NCBI GenBank assembly: GCA_025769875.1
Contig: JAGFNK010000227.1
Location: 1 to 64,000, forward strand
Direction of reading: 5' to 3'
From: Russula earlei
Lineage: Eukaryota; Basidiomycota; Agaricomycetes; Russulales; Russulaceae
DNA length: 64,000 nt
Below the pieces are notes generated by a model. The model searched no databases and had not been told where the DNA came from. It saw only the letters and a program-made list of their open reading frames with translations. The position numbers and the translations under genes were made by a program. Positions 10,378 through 19,797 of this stretch are shown here, in pieces (position 1 is the first letter of the stretch; every line of letters begins with the position of its first letter).

Positions 10378-12091
10378 ATGCCCTCTACTTCCTCATCCCC
10401 ATATTGTCGCTCACAAATGTCCCAAACTCCCACTAATAAAATTGTTCCCCAATCCGACCTCTCTGGAACAGAGGGGCCACTTGAAATCACCACTCCTGAT
10501 GCTTCCCTCCTCGCCTTCTTCCAAGGAATGGATGAACATAACACTGGAGAAGGAGAAGTGGACATGTGTCCTCTTGAATTTGGACCCCCTGCTGACCAAG
10601 TCGACGCTCAGCCTGGGGACTGGGATGTGACGTCCCCTACCAGCACTCTTGACCAGGTTGCCCACCCTGGAGAGCCTTGGGTACGATGGGAAGCTGACAG
10701 ACACCACACAGGGATTGACATCCCTGATGGTATGACTTGGGGCAACAAACCGGCCAGGTATGTGGCCTATGACGTTGCCTTGGGAGAGCCGAGAGTAAGG
10801 GGGAAGAACGGAGAAGGCCATGGAGATTATGGCGAGATCCTCCAGGCCACCCCTTGTTACAACCTCTATAACTATGGCCAAGATGAACACAATTTAGACT
10901 GCTTCGACACAGAGAGGCAGTTCGAAGGGTGCTGGAGACAGACCCTCTACCTGCTAGGTGACTATGGGCTGCAGGCAGAGCTCTAACGCTTAGACCACCT
11001 CTACACCCAACAAGATAATGTTGGAAGCTAACTATAAGGTGCTCAAAGAAGAGGAGAAGCAGCTGCGCTACAAGCTCAGCAAATACCTAGCCAAGAAGCG
11101 AGGAGTAGAGAGAGGCAGGGCTGAAGCCAAGGAGAGAATGGCGGCAGCCAAAGTACACTCACATTGCTGGGAGTTCATTGAAGCAGGCTGTAGCCAGGGA
11201 GAAACCCCTCCAGGTGTCTGGGCTGAAGAACTCCTCACCAACTACCTGGCTGGGCAGCCCATTCCCCCTTTACCCATCTTCATCCCTCAGCTGCCTTTGG
11301 CAGACATCACTCAGGGGTATGCTACACCTACCCCAGAACCAGTACCAGCCAGCCCTGCACCTATGACAGTGCAAGGGTATTCAGAGGAGGAGATTGATGT
11401 CTTCCAAACCATATCCAGTATGTGCCTCCAAGGAGGGGCAGGATTGGAAGCATCACCAAACCCTTCCCCCCAGAGCTCCATTTACTACCACTCCTATAGC
11501 AGCAGTGGGGAAGCTGTCCACCGTGACAGCTGAGTTCATTCCAGAACCTCAGCAACTGAACATGATAGAAGGGAGGAGGAAGAGGAACCTGATGCAAGTA
11601 TTGTGGTGAGGTAGGACATTTTAACAAGTACTGTCCACTGCCCCATCAGTATTGCCATGACCAGTCGGCAGCAGATGCTGCCTCACATTGCCTAGTACCT
11701 CCCTATCATCGCTCCTATGCACCCATCAGATTGTGCCCTTTCCACCGAGGATGGGAGCTGGCGCACCCTGAATAAGAAGAGGAGGTCCGACCAGCAAAGG
11801 GAAGACATTGCTAACCCACGCATCCTGCAGGTAGCAAAAGGAGAAGGGTCCATGACCCTTCAAGAGCTTTTCACTATGACCCCTCTTCGCTCTGACACAC
11901 CTCTGGTCAGGAGGTTACCTAGGGACTCTGACAGACTCCCACAGATCATGTCTCCTTCAGCCGTCGCTGAGGAGTCAGAGGCGATAGTGGCCTCAGCACT
12001 GGCTGCCTATGAGGCAGCAGAAGAAGGCCAATACACCTTCACCGTGTCACCTCCTCCTCCTGATGATGATGGCGTTGACCCCACCACTTGA
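10378..12091 (+). pseudogene. Third coding module of the inner element, zinc knuckle at C-terminus
   Basis: About 570 codons downstream of the chromodomain, in three frames because of two indels: 10378-10986, 11018-11533, then the frame through 11717-12091. Part 1 has an acidic Ser/Thr-rich start and a conserved block with HPGEPWVRWEADRHHTG and YNLYNYGQDEH. Part 2 starts with a Lys/Glu-rich helical, probably coiled-coil, stretch (about 11018-11140) and a Pro-rich linker. A CCHC knuckle CKYCGEVGHFNKYC follows at about 11592-11633. The tail contains RRLPRDSDRLPQIMSPSAV. There is no signal peptide or membrane segment, so it is not an envelope protein. Its function is unknown; nucleic-acid binding is inferred from the knuckle only. 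Confidence 0.8.
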
Positions 12092-12126
12092 TTTTAGAAT
12101 CGTTGGTGTGTGGGACCACCAATCTG

Positions 12127-12138
12127 AAGGAGGGGTAA
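12127..12138 (+). promoter_or_regulatory. Polypurine tract of the inner element
   Basis: GAAGGAGGGGTAA directly precedes the 3' LTR. The same string precedes the outer element's 3' LTR at 15321. It is the expected plus-strand primer for reverse transcription. Confidence 0.85.
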
Positions 12139-12758
12139 TGTTACCGAGTGGTTTGGGGTCCAGAAGATGCCGGAACACCTGAACTATGGACTGCACCGTT
12201 TGCATCATGTGTGCATCAGATCTTGATCGTTTATGTTCATTGATATCGCGTTCGGAACGCGTTGATCGTATCTATCTGAAGATGTATTGAAGAAGCAATG
12301 AGTAGCATTGCTTCTGTTCCAGATGTTCCTGTACTGCCATGTACATTGCTTCCTTGATTACGAAAGTACTTATGACACTGAGATTGCTACTAAGGAAGCA
12401 CTTAATGCTTCCAGCACCGAGATTGTTTACATAGAAGCAACCTCGCTTCTATGAGCCATGTTTTGCTTCTATAGCACCAACCAGTACTACAGTAGTACAA
12501 ACCTTATCCCTGTAGGGCTATATAAGGCCCTCAGTTGTAACAGTTGAGCCCTAAGCTCAACTTAGTTTGCCAATCCCAAACAGTTGACTCCTACCCCATC
12601 TGCAGAGCCCCTCTTATCTTGTTGCCATACTCCAGAAGGATCTAACACTCCTTCCCCTCCACGAGTATTGCTGTCTTGACTCAAGCATATCTGCATTGGT
12701 AGGACGCGTTCATAGACGCGACCATTGATCTTATTTAAGGCCCTTTGGAGCCTTAACA
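12139..12758 (+). repeat. 3' LTR-A of the inner element
   Basis: A 620-bp LTR, TGTTACCGAG...CTTAACA, followed by the second CAGCT target duplication. It differs from its 5' partner at many scattered sites and in a clustered block near 12340-12370. Confidence 0.93.
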
Positions 12759-12763
12759 CAGCT

Positions 12764-13576
12764 GCATATCAAACAGAATATCAGCACTGCCTACCATCCC
12801 CAGACAGATGGACAATCAGAAAGGACAAATCAGATGATGGAAACATTGCTCAGGATCTTTTGCAACCACCAACAAGACAATTGGGTGGACTGGCTGCCTC
12901 TAGTGCAATACATGATGAATTCTAACATTTCAGAGACGACCAAGCAGTCCCCTTTCTTCTTATGGATGGGCTTTATGCCCAAGGCACACCAGCCAAATTG
13001 GGGAAGCAAGATACCAAGAATAGACAATTGGAAGTCCGAATCCAGGAAGCAAGATCACAGGCACAAGAAGCAATGAAGATCGCTTCCCTAATGTGGAAGT
13101 GAAGAAGCAGTTTCCAACCTTATCAGAAAGGAGAAAGGGTATGGCTCGACAGCACCAACCTAAAAACAACACATCCTACAGTGAAACTATGCCCAGAACA
13201 ATATGGGCCCTTTGAAATCATGGAGGTGATCAGCCCAGTGACATACAGATTGGATCTCCCTAGCCACTGGAGGATCCATAACACATTTCATGCATCCTTA
13301 TTGACACCTTACAAGGAAACGGAGGAGCATGGGGCAAACTACACCAATCCAGAAGCAGAATTGGTGGAAGGAGAAGAGGAATACAAAGTAGCAATGATTT
13401 TAGGTTTGAGATGAACTGGAAGGAGGAAACAACTGGAGTATCAAGTCCGGTGGGAAGGATACTCCAAAGCCCATGACTCTTGGGAACCAGTAAAGAACAT
13501 CAAAGCATCTAGACTAATAGAGGAGTACCACAGAAAGAACCCCGCTGCCATATGGGTTATAAGGATCCAGCGAAGG
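12764..13576 (+). pseudogene. Outer element integrase, C-terminal half with chromodomain
   Basis: Continues the frame broken at 2807: HIKQNISTAYHPQTDGQSER (third catalytic residue region), WVDWLPLVQYMMNSN, then WGSKIPRIDNW. A one-base deletion near 13039 shifts the frame. The frame through 13181-13414 has the GPY/F-like YGPFEIMEVISPVTYRL and the HNTFHASLL motif. After a TGA at 13412 the same frame reads a complete chromodomain and then runs without a stop into the third coding module at 13577. Pol and the 3' module are therefore one continuous frame in this copy. Confidence 0.88.
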
Positions 13577-15226
13577 ATGCCCTCTGTTTCCTCACCCCCA
13601 CATTGTCACTCACACATGTCTCAAACTCCTACTACTGAAATTGTTCACCAATCTGACCTCTCTGGAACAGAGGGGCCACTTGAAATCACCACTCCTGATG
13701 CTTCCCTCATCACCTTCTTCCAAGGAATGGATGAACATGGGACTGGGGAAGGAGAAGTGGACATGTGTCCCCTTGAATTTGGACCCCCTGCTGACCAAGT
13801 TGATGCTCAGCCTGGAGACTGGGATGTGACATCCCCTACCAGCACTCTTGACCAGGTTGCCCACCCTGGAGAGCCTTGGGTATGATGGGAAGCTGACAGA
13901 CACCACACAGGGATTGACATCCCTGATGGTATGACTTGGGGCAACAAACCAGCCAGGTATGTGGCCTATGACATTGCCTTGGGAGAGCTGAGAGTAAGGG
14001 GGAAGAACAGAGAAGGCCATGGAGACTATGGCAAGATCCTCCAGGCCACCCCTTGTTACAACCTCTATAACTATGGCCAAGACGAACATGATCTAGACTG
14101 CTTTGACATGGAGAAGCAGTTCAAAGGGTGCTGGAGACAGACCCTCTACCTGCTAGGCGACTATGGGCTGCAGGCAGAGCTCTACTGCTTAGACCACCTC
14201 TACACCCAGCAAGAAATGTTGGAAGCTAACTATAAGGTGCTCGAAGAAGAGGAGAAACAACTGTATTACAAGCTAGGCAAGTACCTGGCCAAGAAGCGAG
14301 GAGTAGAGAGAGGCAGGGCTGAAGCCAAGGAGGGAATGGCAGCAGCCAAAGTACAATCCCATTGCTGGGAGTTCATCAAAGCAGGCTGTAGCCAGGGAGA
14401 AACCCCTCCAGGCATATGGGCTGAAGAACTCCTCACCAACTACTGGGCTGGACAGCCTATTCCCCCTCTCCCTGTCTTCATCCCTCAACTGCCTTTGGCA
14501 GATATCACCCAGGGGTATAACACCCCTACCCCATAATGAGTACCTGCTAGCCCTGCACCTACAACTGTGCAAGGGTATTCAGAAGAGGAGATTGATGTCC
14601 TCCAAACTATGTTGGGCATGTGCCTTCATGGAGGGGCAGGATCAGAGGCATCGCCAAATCTTTCCCCCCAGAGCTCCATTTACTACCACTCCTATAGCAG
14701 CAGTGGAGAAGCATCCACCACTATGGCTGAGTTCACTCCAGAACCTCAGCAACTGAACATGATAGAAGGGAGGAGGAAGAGGAACTGATGCAAGTATTGT
14801 GGTGAGGTAGGACACTTTAATAAGTACTTTCCACTGCCCCATCAATACTGCCATGACCAGCTGGCAGCAGACGCTGCCTCACATTGCCTTGTGCCTCCCT
14901 ATCATTGCTCCTACACATGCATTAGATTGTGCCCTTTTCACCAAGGATGGAAACTGGCACACCTGAACAAGAGGAGGAAGTCTGACCAAGACAGGGAGGA
15001 TGTTGCTAACCAACACCTCCTGCAGGTAGCAAAAGGAGAAGGGTCCATGACCCTTCAAGAGCTTTTCACTACTTCCCCTCTCTGCTCCAACACACCTCCA
15101 GTCAGGAGGTTGCCCAGGGACTCTGACAGGCTCCCACAGATCATGTCTCCTTCAGCCGTCACTGAGGAGTCAGAGGCAATAGTGGCCTCAGCATTGGCTG
15201 CCTATGAGGCAGCAGAAGAAAGCTGA
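13577..15226 (+). pseudogene. Third coding module of the outer element (same frame as pol)
   Basis: About 550 codons in a single frame from MPSVSSPPH to AAYEAAEES. It is broken by TGA at 13883, TAA-TGA near 14534 and TGA near 14786. Order: acidic N-terminal segment, HPGEPWV block, YNLYNYGQDEHD block, coiled-coil-like Lys/Glu/Arg stretch (14211-14340), Pro-rich linker, CCHC knuckle CKYCGEVGHFNKY (its last Cys is Phe here), then a conserved tail. It is closely similar to 10378-12091. With no in-frame stop between the chromodomain and this module, the ancestral product looks like a Pol C-terminal extension. Confidence 0.8.
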
Positions 15227-15320
15227 TACACCTTCACCGTGTCACCTCCTCCCCTTGATGATGATGGCATTGACCCCACCACTCAATTTTAGAATTGTTG
15301 ATGCACGGGACCACCAATCT

Positions 15321-15333
15321 GAAGGAGGGGTAA
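15321..15333 (+). promoter_or_regulatory. Polypurine tract of the outer element
   Basis: GAAGGAGGGGTAA, identical to the tract at 12127, immediately before the LTR start TGTTACC. Confidence 0.85.
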
Positions 15334-15955
15334 TGTTACCAAGTGGTTTGGGGTCTGGAAGATGCCGGACCACCTGAACTATGGACTGCACCATTTGCAT
15401 CATGTGTGCATCAGATCTTGATCATTTATGTTCATTGATATTGCGTTTGGAACGCGTTGATCATATCTTTCTGAAGATGTATTGAAGAAGCAATGAGTAG
15501 CATTGCTTCTGTCCCAGATGTTCCTGTACTGCCACGTATGTCACTTCCTTGATTAGGAAAGTACTTATGACACTGAGATTGCTACAAGGGAAGCACTTAA
15601 TGCTTCCAGCACCGAGATTGTTTACATAGAAGCAACCTTGCTTCTATGAGCCGCCTTTTGCTTCTATAGCACCAACCAGTACTACAGTAGCAACAAACCT
15701 TATCCCTGTAGGGCTATATAAAGCCCCCAGTCTGTAGCAGTTGAGCCTTAAGCTTGACTTAGTTTGCCAATCCCAAACAGTTGACTCCTACCCCATCTGC
15801 AGAGCCCCTCTTATCTTGTTGCCATACTCCAGAAGGATCTAACACTCCTTCCCCTCCACGAGTATTGCTTGCTTGACTCAAGCATATCTGCATTGGTAGG
15901 ACACGTTCATAGACGTGACCATTGATCTTATTTAAGGCACTTTGGAGCCTTAACA
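15334..15955 (+). repeat. 3' LTR-A of the outer element
   Basis: A 622-bp LTR following the outer polypurine tract, ending TTAACA. The bases after it (15956 on) belong to a copia element, so the outer Ty3 element is inserted at or near the end of the copia 5' LTR. The matching 5' LTR is outside the window. Several CpG sites are converted to TpG/CpA. Confidence 0.9.
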
Positions 15956-15965
15956 TCAAGCCACA

Positions 15966-15977
15966 TGGTATCAGAGC
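15966..15977 (+). promoter_or_regulatory. Copia primer-binding site
   Basis: TGGTATCAGAGC, the initiator-tRNA-Met complement typical of Ty1/copia elements. It begins the internal region of the copia remnant whose pol end lies at 17587. Confidence 0.75.
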
Positions 15978-16061
15978 TTCTTCTCCAATATCAGCTATGA
16001 TGCACTCAATCCCATCACCAGAAGAAGAACAAAACATATCCCCATAGTGCATCATGCAATC

Positions 16062-17581
16062 TGTCAAGACTCACTGTTGAACAATCCTGTTCAAGAGCAA
16101 GGGATAAGTTCAAAGACAAGTCAGTAGATGTCCAAGACAGCATGGGCAAGGAGTAAGGTCCAGAGCAGTACCAAGTACCAGAGAGGTACAGTTACTGGTA
16201 GTATTGAGAAGTTATGCAGGGAAGAGGCCACAGTGATCACAAGGGGATGGTCCTAAAGGAGTATCCCAGGAGTAGAGAGTGCCATAAACAAATGGACAGT
16301 CTGTAGACTGTCCACTACTTTATTGAGCGCTTATATACTGCAAGAGAGCTGCTAAATATGGAATAAGTCATAACCTTATTATCAAGCACAATTGGCAGAT
16401 GAGTAAGGAGTCAGAGTACGCTTGCTAAGCATGCTCAGTCATGCTCAGTAAGCTCCTGAGTAAGAAGGCTCTTATTGATGAGTAAGAGCCTTTACTATCC
16501 ACATGTTCATTGCTTTAGTGCACATGCAAAGCACCTGATTCATTTGCTGTTAGTTAGTTTAGGGCCAGTCATTTGAGGACTTGCAGTTTGGTTCAGGGAA
16601 TAGAGTTGCCTATAAGGCCCCTTATATAGTTTTATTAGGGTCCTTAGAGTCGACCCTAATACTTCTATTAAGGTCCTTAGTATCGCTTTATAGTTTGTTC
16701 TAAGGTTATTAGAGTTAGTCTAACAACACATTGTAGGGCTTTTAGTATCTTGTTAGTGCCTCTTGTAGAGCACTTTGGGTCATCATAAAGGGTCCTTAGG
16801 GAGGCTGTAATACTGTCCTTTACTGCCAAAAGGGTTGCCATTAAGTGGGGCTTGCTGTATGTCAATTGTGCCGAGAATTGCTCACAGGATGTTAGGATTG
16901 TCATGTTCTTGTCTGCTTACCTATGCTTTGCTTACTCTTCCCTGCTTACTGTTGCTTAGTGATTTGCTTACTGATTCTGCTTACTGTTGCTTAGTGATTT
17001 GCTTAGTGATTGCTTACTGGCTCGCTTACTGATCGCTTATGGATTGCTTACTTCTTGATGATAGATACTAGGAAAGAATGGCTCACGCGTGAGTCATTTC
17101 TGACACTCTCAAATTGGGCTCTACGTGTTCGGATACTACTAGTCCCAGCTTTGTACTCTCCAAGTCTCATATGAATTGGATCAGCCATTATTAAGATATC
17201 ATATAAATACTCAGATGTACCAAGAGTCGAGCCTTACGCTTGACTTTCTCTGTTACAAGAAATAACTATCTTGTCAAACTCTCTCTAAACTCAAGTCATC
17301 ACTCTAAATGAAAGAGGCCCTTCTCTTCTCTTACATCTACTCTTCCTGAGATAATATCAACGGACTCAAAGTCTAGTGCTTGAACTATATCAAGCAACTC
17401 TTTTACTAAGAGTCAGTAACAAGATCAGTCTGATCTTAACATGCAACAATGCATGTGCGATATTGTGAACAACTCTACTCACCCCTTTTGTCTGTGTGAA
17501 CAGGGTGGCACCATAGAGGCTGGGTTTCCTCTACTAAGGAAGGGTCCTTCAAGGGCCCTCTCCAGGAATTGGTTCATGACA
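16062..17581 (-). repeat. Reverse solo LTR-B, TSD CAATC, split by LTR-C
   Basis: A reverse copy of the LTR at 9172, running TGTCAAGACTCACTG...TTCATGACA, flanked by CAATC at 16057-16061 and 17582-17586. Its 1520-bp length is explained by the 552-bp LTR-C inside it. CpG sites of the 9172 copy (for example the CGCGCG run near 9295) are largely TG/CA here. Confidence 0.92.
16890..17441 (+). repeat. LTR-C inside LTR-B
   Basis: A 552-bp repeat TGTTAGGATT...GATCTTAACA. The same repeat is found reversed at 36775-37277 and truncated at 45237-45697. It carries repeated GCTTACT/GCTTAGTGATT units near 16915-17050 (a tandem-repeat region that varies between copies), and ATATAAATA as a TATA candidate. The flanks CAGGA and TGCAA do not match, so the target duplication is decayed or the insertion was not clean. 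Confidence 0.85.
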
Positions 17582-17586
17582 CAATC

Positions 17587-17718
17587 AGACAGTACATCAA
17601 GGATGGACTGATTGACATAGTCAGAATGCCCATGGCAGAGATGCTTGCTGATGGTTTAACCAAGCCACACACTGATGTATTGCTTCAGACTTTCATCACT
17701 GGGTTAGGTCTCATCTGA
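17587..17718 (+). pseudogene. C-terminus of a Ty1/copia Pol
   Basis: A short open frame ending in TGA that reads YIKDGLIDIVRMP, MLADGLTKPHTDVLLQTF and GLGLI. This is the end of copia RNase H (compare the 'ADilTK' signature). Everything between the first bases of the internal region (15966-16061) and this point is missing, so the copia copy was internally deleted before LTR-B inserted. Confidence 0.8.
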
Positions 17719-17751
17719 TCTATCTACTGACTGTTTAGATCATAGGGGGAT

Positions 17752-18412
17752 GTTGAGATAAAGAGTAGCCTGAGGTGTTGACACATCAGCTCAAACTGTC
17801 TGGGAGGTCCACAGGCCCAGGCCACATAAGTGTTTCAGCTCAGTTGCCACAATGTGTATGATAGCAACTTGATAGTATGATCTAAGACAATTGGTAGCTA
17901 GCACAAAGTGATCATGAAAACACTTTGATAGTAATTACAGATAAAATAATTAAGAGTGTTGTACATACAGTAGATACTTCAGTTTCATCTCACAGAAACT
18001 GAAGCAAGTACTCACTATCTGACAATCTTATCATTAGCTGATTATGCATTGTAGTAATATTTTATTAGGTAAATATAACACAAGTTTCATCTCACAGAAA
18101 CTGAATAATATTTTATTAGATCTACTATGATCTAATCTACCTTATCACTGCACAATTCAACAGCTTGAGAGTCCCAAATTGGGTGACTGAGGCCCCTTTT
18201 ACCAACCAAGAATTCTTGAATCTTGAACTTGAACTTGGATTTCGGGATTTTCTGGGAGTGACAGGAGTGACAGGAGTGATGCAAGTGATATGATGTATAT
18301 AATAAATTTATATGCATTTTTTTCTGTTGTCATTTGCATATTCACATATATGGGGTTACACATGATGTGTCAGCATCAAACTTGGAGTCAAGCAGTCTGA
18401 CTCAAGCTCAAC
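17752..18412 (+). repeat. 3' LTR of the copia remnant
   Basis: Begins TGTTGAGATA right after the purine-rich CATAGGGGGA and probably ends CTCAACA at 18412, so the ends form the inverted repeat TGTTGAG/CTCAACA. About 661 bp and AT-rich. It contains two copies of the motif TTTCATCTCACAGAAACTGA (about 17980 and 18083). The end is inferred from the inverted termini only. Confidence 0.6.
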
Positions 18413-18750
18413 ATCTGGGTGCTTGCAGCCCCATTTTCACTAGAGCTGCACATACAAAATTTGCACAAAGATGTGCACCCACACATTGGTGACACATATT
18501 CTGCCTTAATGACATGCTTGCAATACCCCACTTGGAAGGAGTGGAAGGAAGGGTTAGAAAATATATTTTACATATCACATGTAAACCCAGCAAATCACAC
18601 CAAAAAATAACTCATATTTGAAATAGACTCATATTAGTTTATTATGTCACTTACATCACACCTGTCATTCCCATCACTCCTGGAAAATCCTGAAATCCAA
18701 GTTCAAGTTCAAGATTCAAGAATTCTCGGTTGGTAAAAGGGGCCTGACTC
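18183..18750. repeat. Inverted repeat with about 100-bp arms
   Basis: The left arm (about 18183-18290, GAGGCCCCTTTTACCAACC...) and right arm (about 18646-18750) are inverted copies including GAATCTTGAACTTGAACTTG. The left arm lies in the copia LTR and the right arm beyond it. It could be a small terminal-inverted-repeat element or two inverted LTR pieces. No target duplication was found. Confidence 0.55.
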
Positions 18751-19215
18751 TCCCACCATCTCCTTTTAATTTGTGTATAACTCAAATTTGGCTCTATCCA
18801 TACAGAAGAACTCAGACATGCCATACAAAGTAATGTCCCAAACACAATCACTTAGTGCCCCATGGCAACAGTCAGGCTGTTTATCAACTATTATGATACA
18901 GTGCAATAGCTTCCGAGTCTTTGTTCTGAGTTCATTACTTAGAATCAGATTGGGACCAGGACGACTGCCGTTCAGGTGTGCGAGTCATCCACCCTATATG
19001 ATGTTGAGCATCTGAGCTTATCCTGTGATGGTCAAGGCTCATCTTGCCGGTCAAGCCTGTAATGCGAAATGCTGCAGTTCCAACGCAATGTTTTCCAATC
19101 AGTGAGAGGGTAAGATTCCTCATATGCCAGCCAATGTGCTTTGTGAGGTGTTCGGATCGTTATCATCCTGACCCCGCATTTTATGCACTTCTCAGCAAGG
19201 CAAGAATTCCATTTA
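18413..19215. other. Stretch without a recognisable gene
   Basis: Apart from the right arm of the inverted repeat (to 18750) I see only short frames with no domain, no RNA gene and no obvious LTR end. It may be old repeat debris or intergenic DNA next to the host island. Confidence 0.5.
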
Positions 19216-19621
19216 CACGATGGGCAGGAAGGGATAAGTCGACTCTGCTTATAGTCAACTCAGTGGATAATAAAAGTAAAATATTTCAAGTGCTGAGTAG
19301 GGTCTGTTGTGGCCACAAATTATATTACATAAGTAATGACCTTAGTTGAGCATGAAAAATGTGACAAAAAAGGTTAAATATGGAGAGTCTACTCATTCCA
19401 GCACAACATTTACCCTAGCCTGGCTAAAAGTTTTGCCGGAATGAGTAGACTCTCCATATTTAACCTTTTTTGTCACATTTTTCGTGCTCAACTAAGGTCA
19501 TTACTTATGTAATATAATTTGTGGCTGCAACAGACCCTACTCAGCACTTGAAATATTTTACTTTTATTATCCACTGAGTTGACTATAAGCAGAGTCGACT
19601 TATCCCTTCCTGCCTGTCGTG
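19216..19621. mobile_element. Palindromic MITE, copy 1, TSD TTA
   Basis: A 406-bp near-perfect palindrome. The left arm starts CACGATGGGCAGGAAGGG and the right arm ends with its inverse complement. It is flanked by TTA at 19213-19215 and 19622-19624. It has no coding capacity. The same family recurs at 28778-29131. A 3-bp TTA duplication fits PIF/Harbinger-type or CMC-type MITEs; the family is not proven. It lies about 180 bp past the stop codon of the aspartic protease. Confidence 0.8.
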
Positions 19622-19797
19622 TTATTCGTCCACCCATTCATCACGACCACTCCAAGACTCAAGTCCTCGACAACGATGTCTTTGTCTATATGGCTAGATG
19701 GGCAGCGACTGTCATCCTATCTGAGACGTCCGTGATATCGTCGTTTGATCCTTCGATTCGCTGTAATAGAGCGATGAATGTCAAAATAGTCGTTATA

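Larger units (their letters stand above)
2808..12758 (+). mobile_element. Inner full-length Ty3/gypsy element (family A), TSD CAGCT
   Basis: A 9951-bp LTR retrotransposon: 5' LTR 2808-3427, leader, gag, pol, a 3' zinc-knuckle module, polypurine tract and 3' LTR 12139-12758. CAGCT flanks it at 2803-2807 and 12759-12763. It lies inside the integrase gene of a relative. It contains two later solo LTRs (6607-6991, 9172-10132); without them and their target duplications it is about 8.6 kb. The two LTRs differ at many positions and the coding regions carry several stops and frameshifts, so it is old and not autonomous. Confidence 0.93.

Noticed and set aside
10378..15226. Third module as an envelope gene, by analogy with errantiviruses
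   Set aside because: No signal peptide, membrane segment or furin-like site; instead there are coiled-coil and CCHC knuckle features.
942..16067. A recurring 65-110 codon minus-strand frame with LNKINGRVYE in several LTR-A copies
   Set aside because: It is conserved only because the LTR is repeated. It lies across the R/U5 region antisense to the element and shows no domain.
16890..17441. Target duplication for LTR-C inside LTR-B
   Set aside because: The flanking five bases (CAGGA and TGCAA) do not match, so I report the repeat without claiming a duplication.
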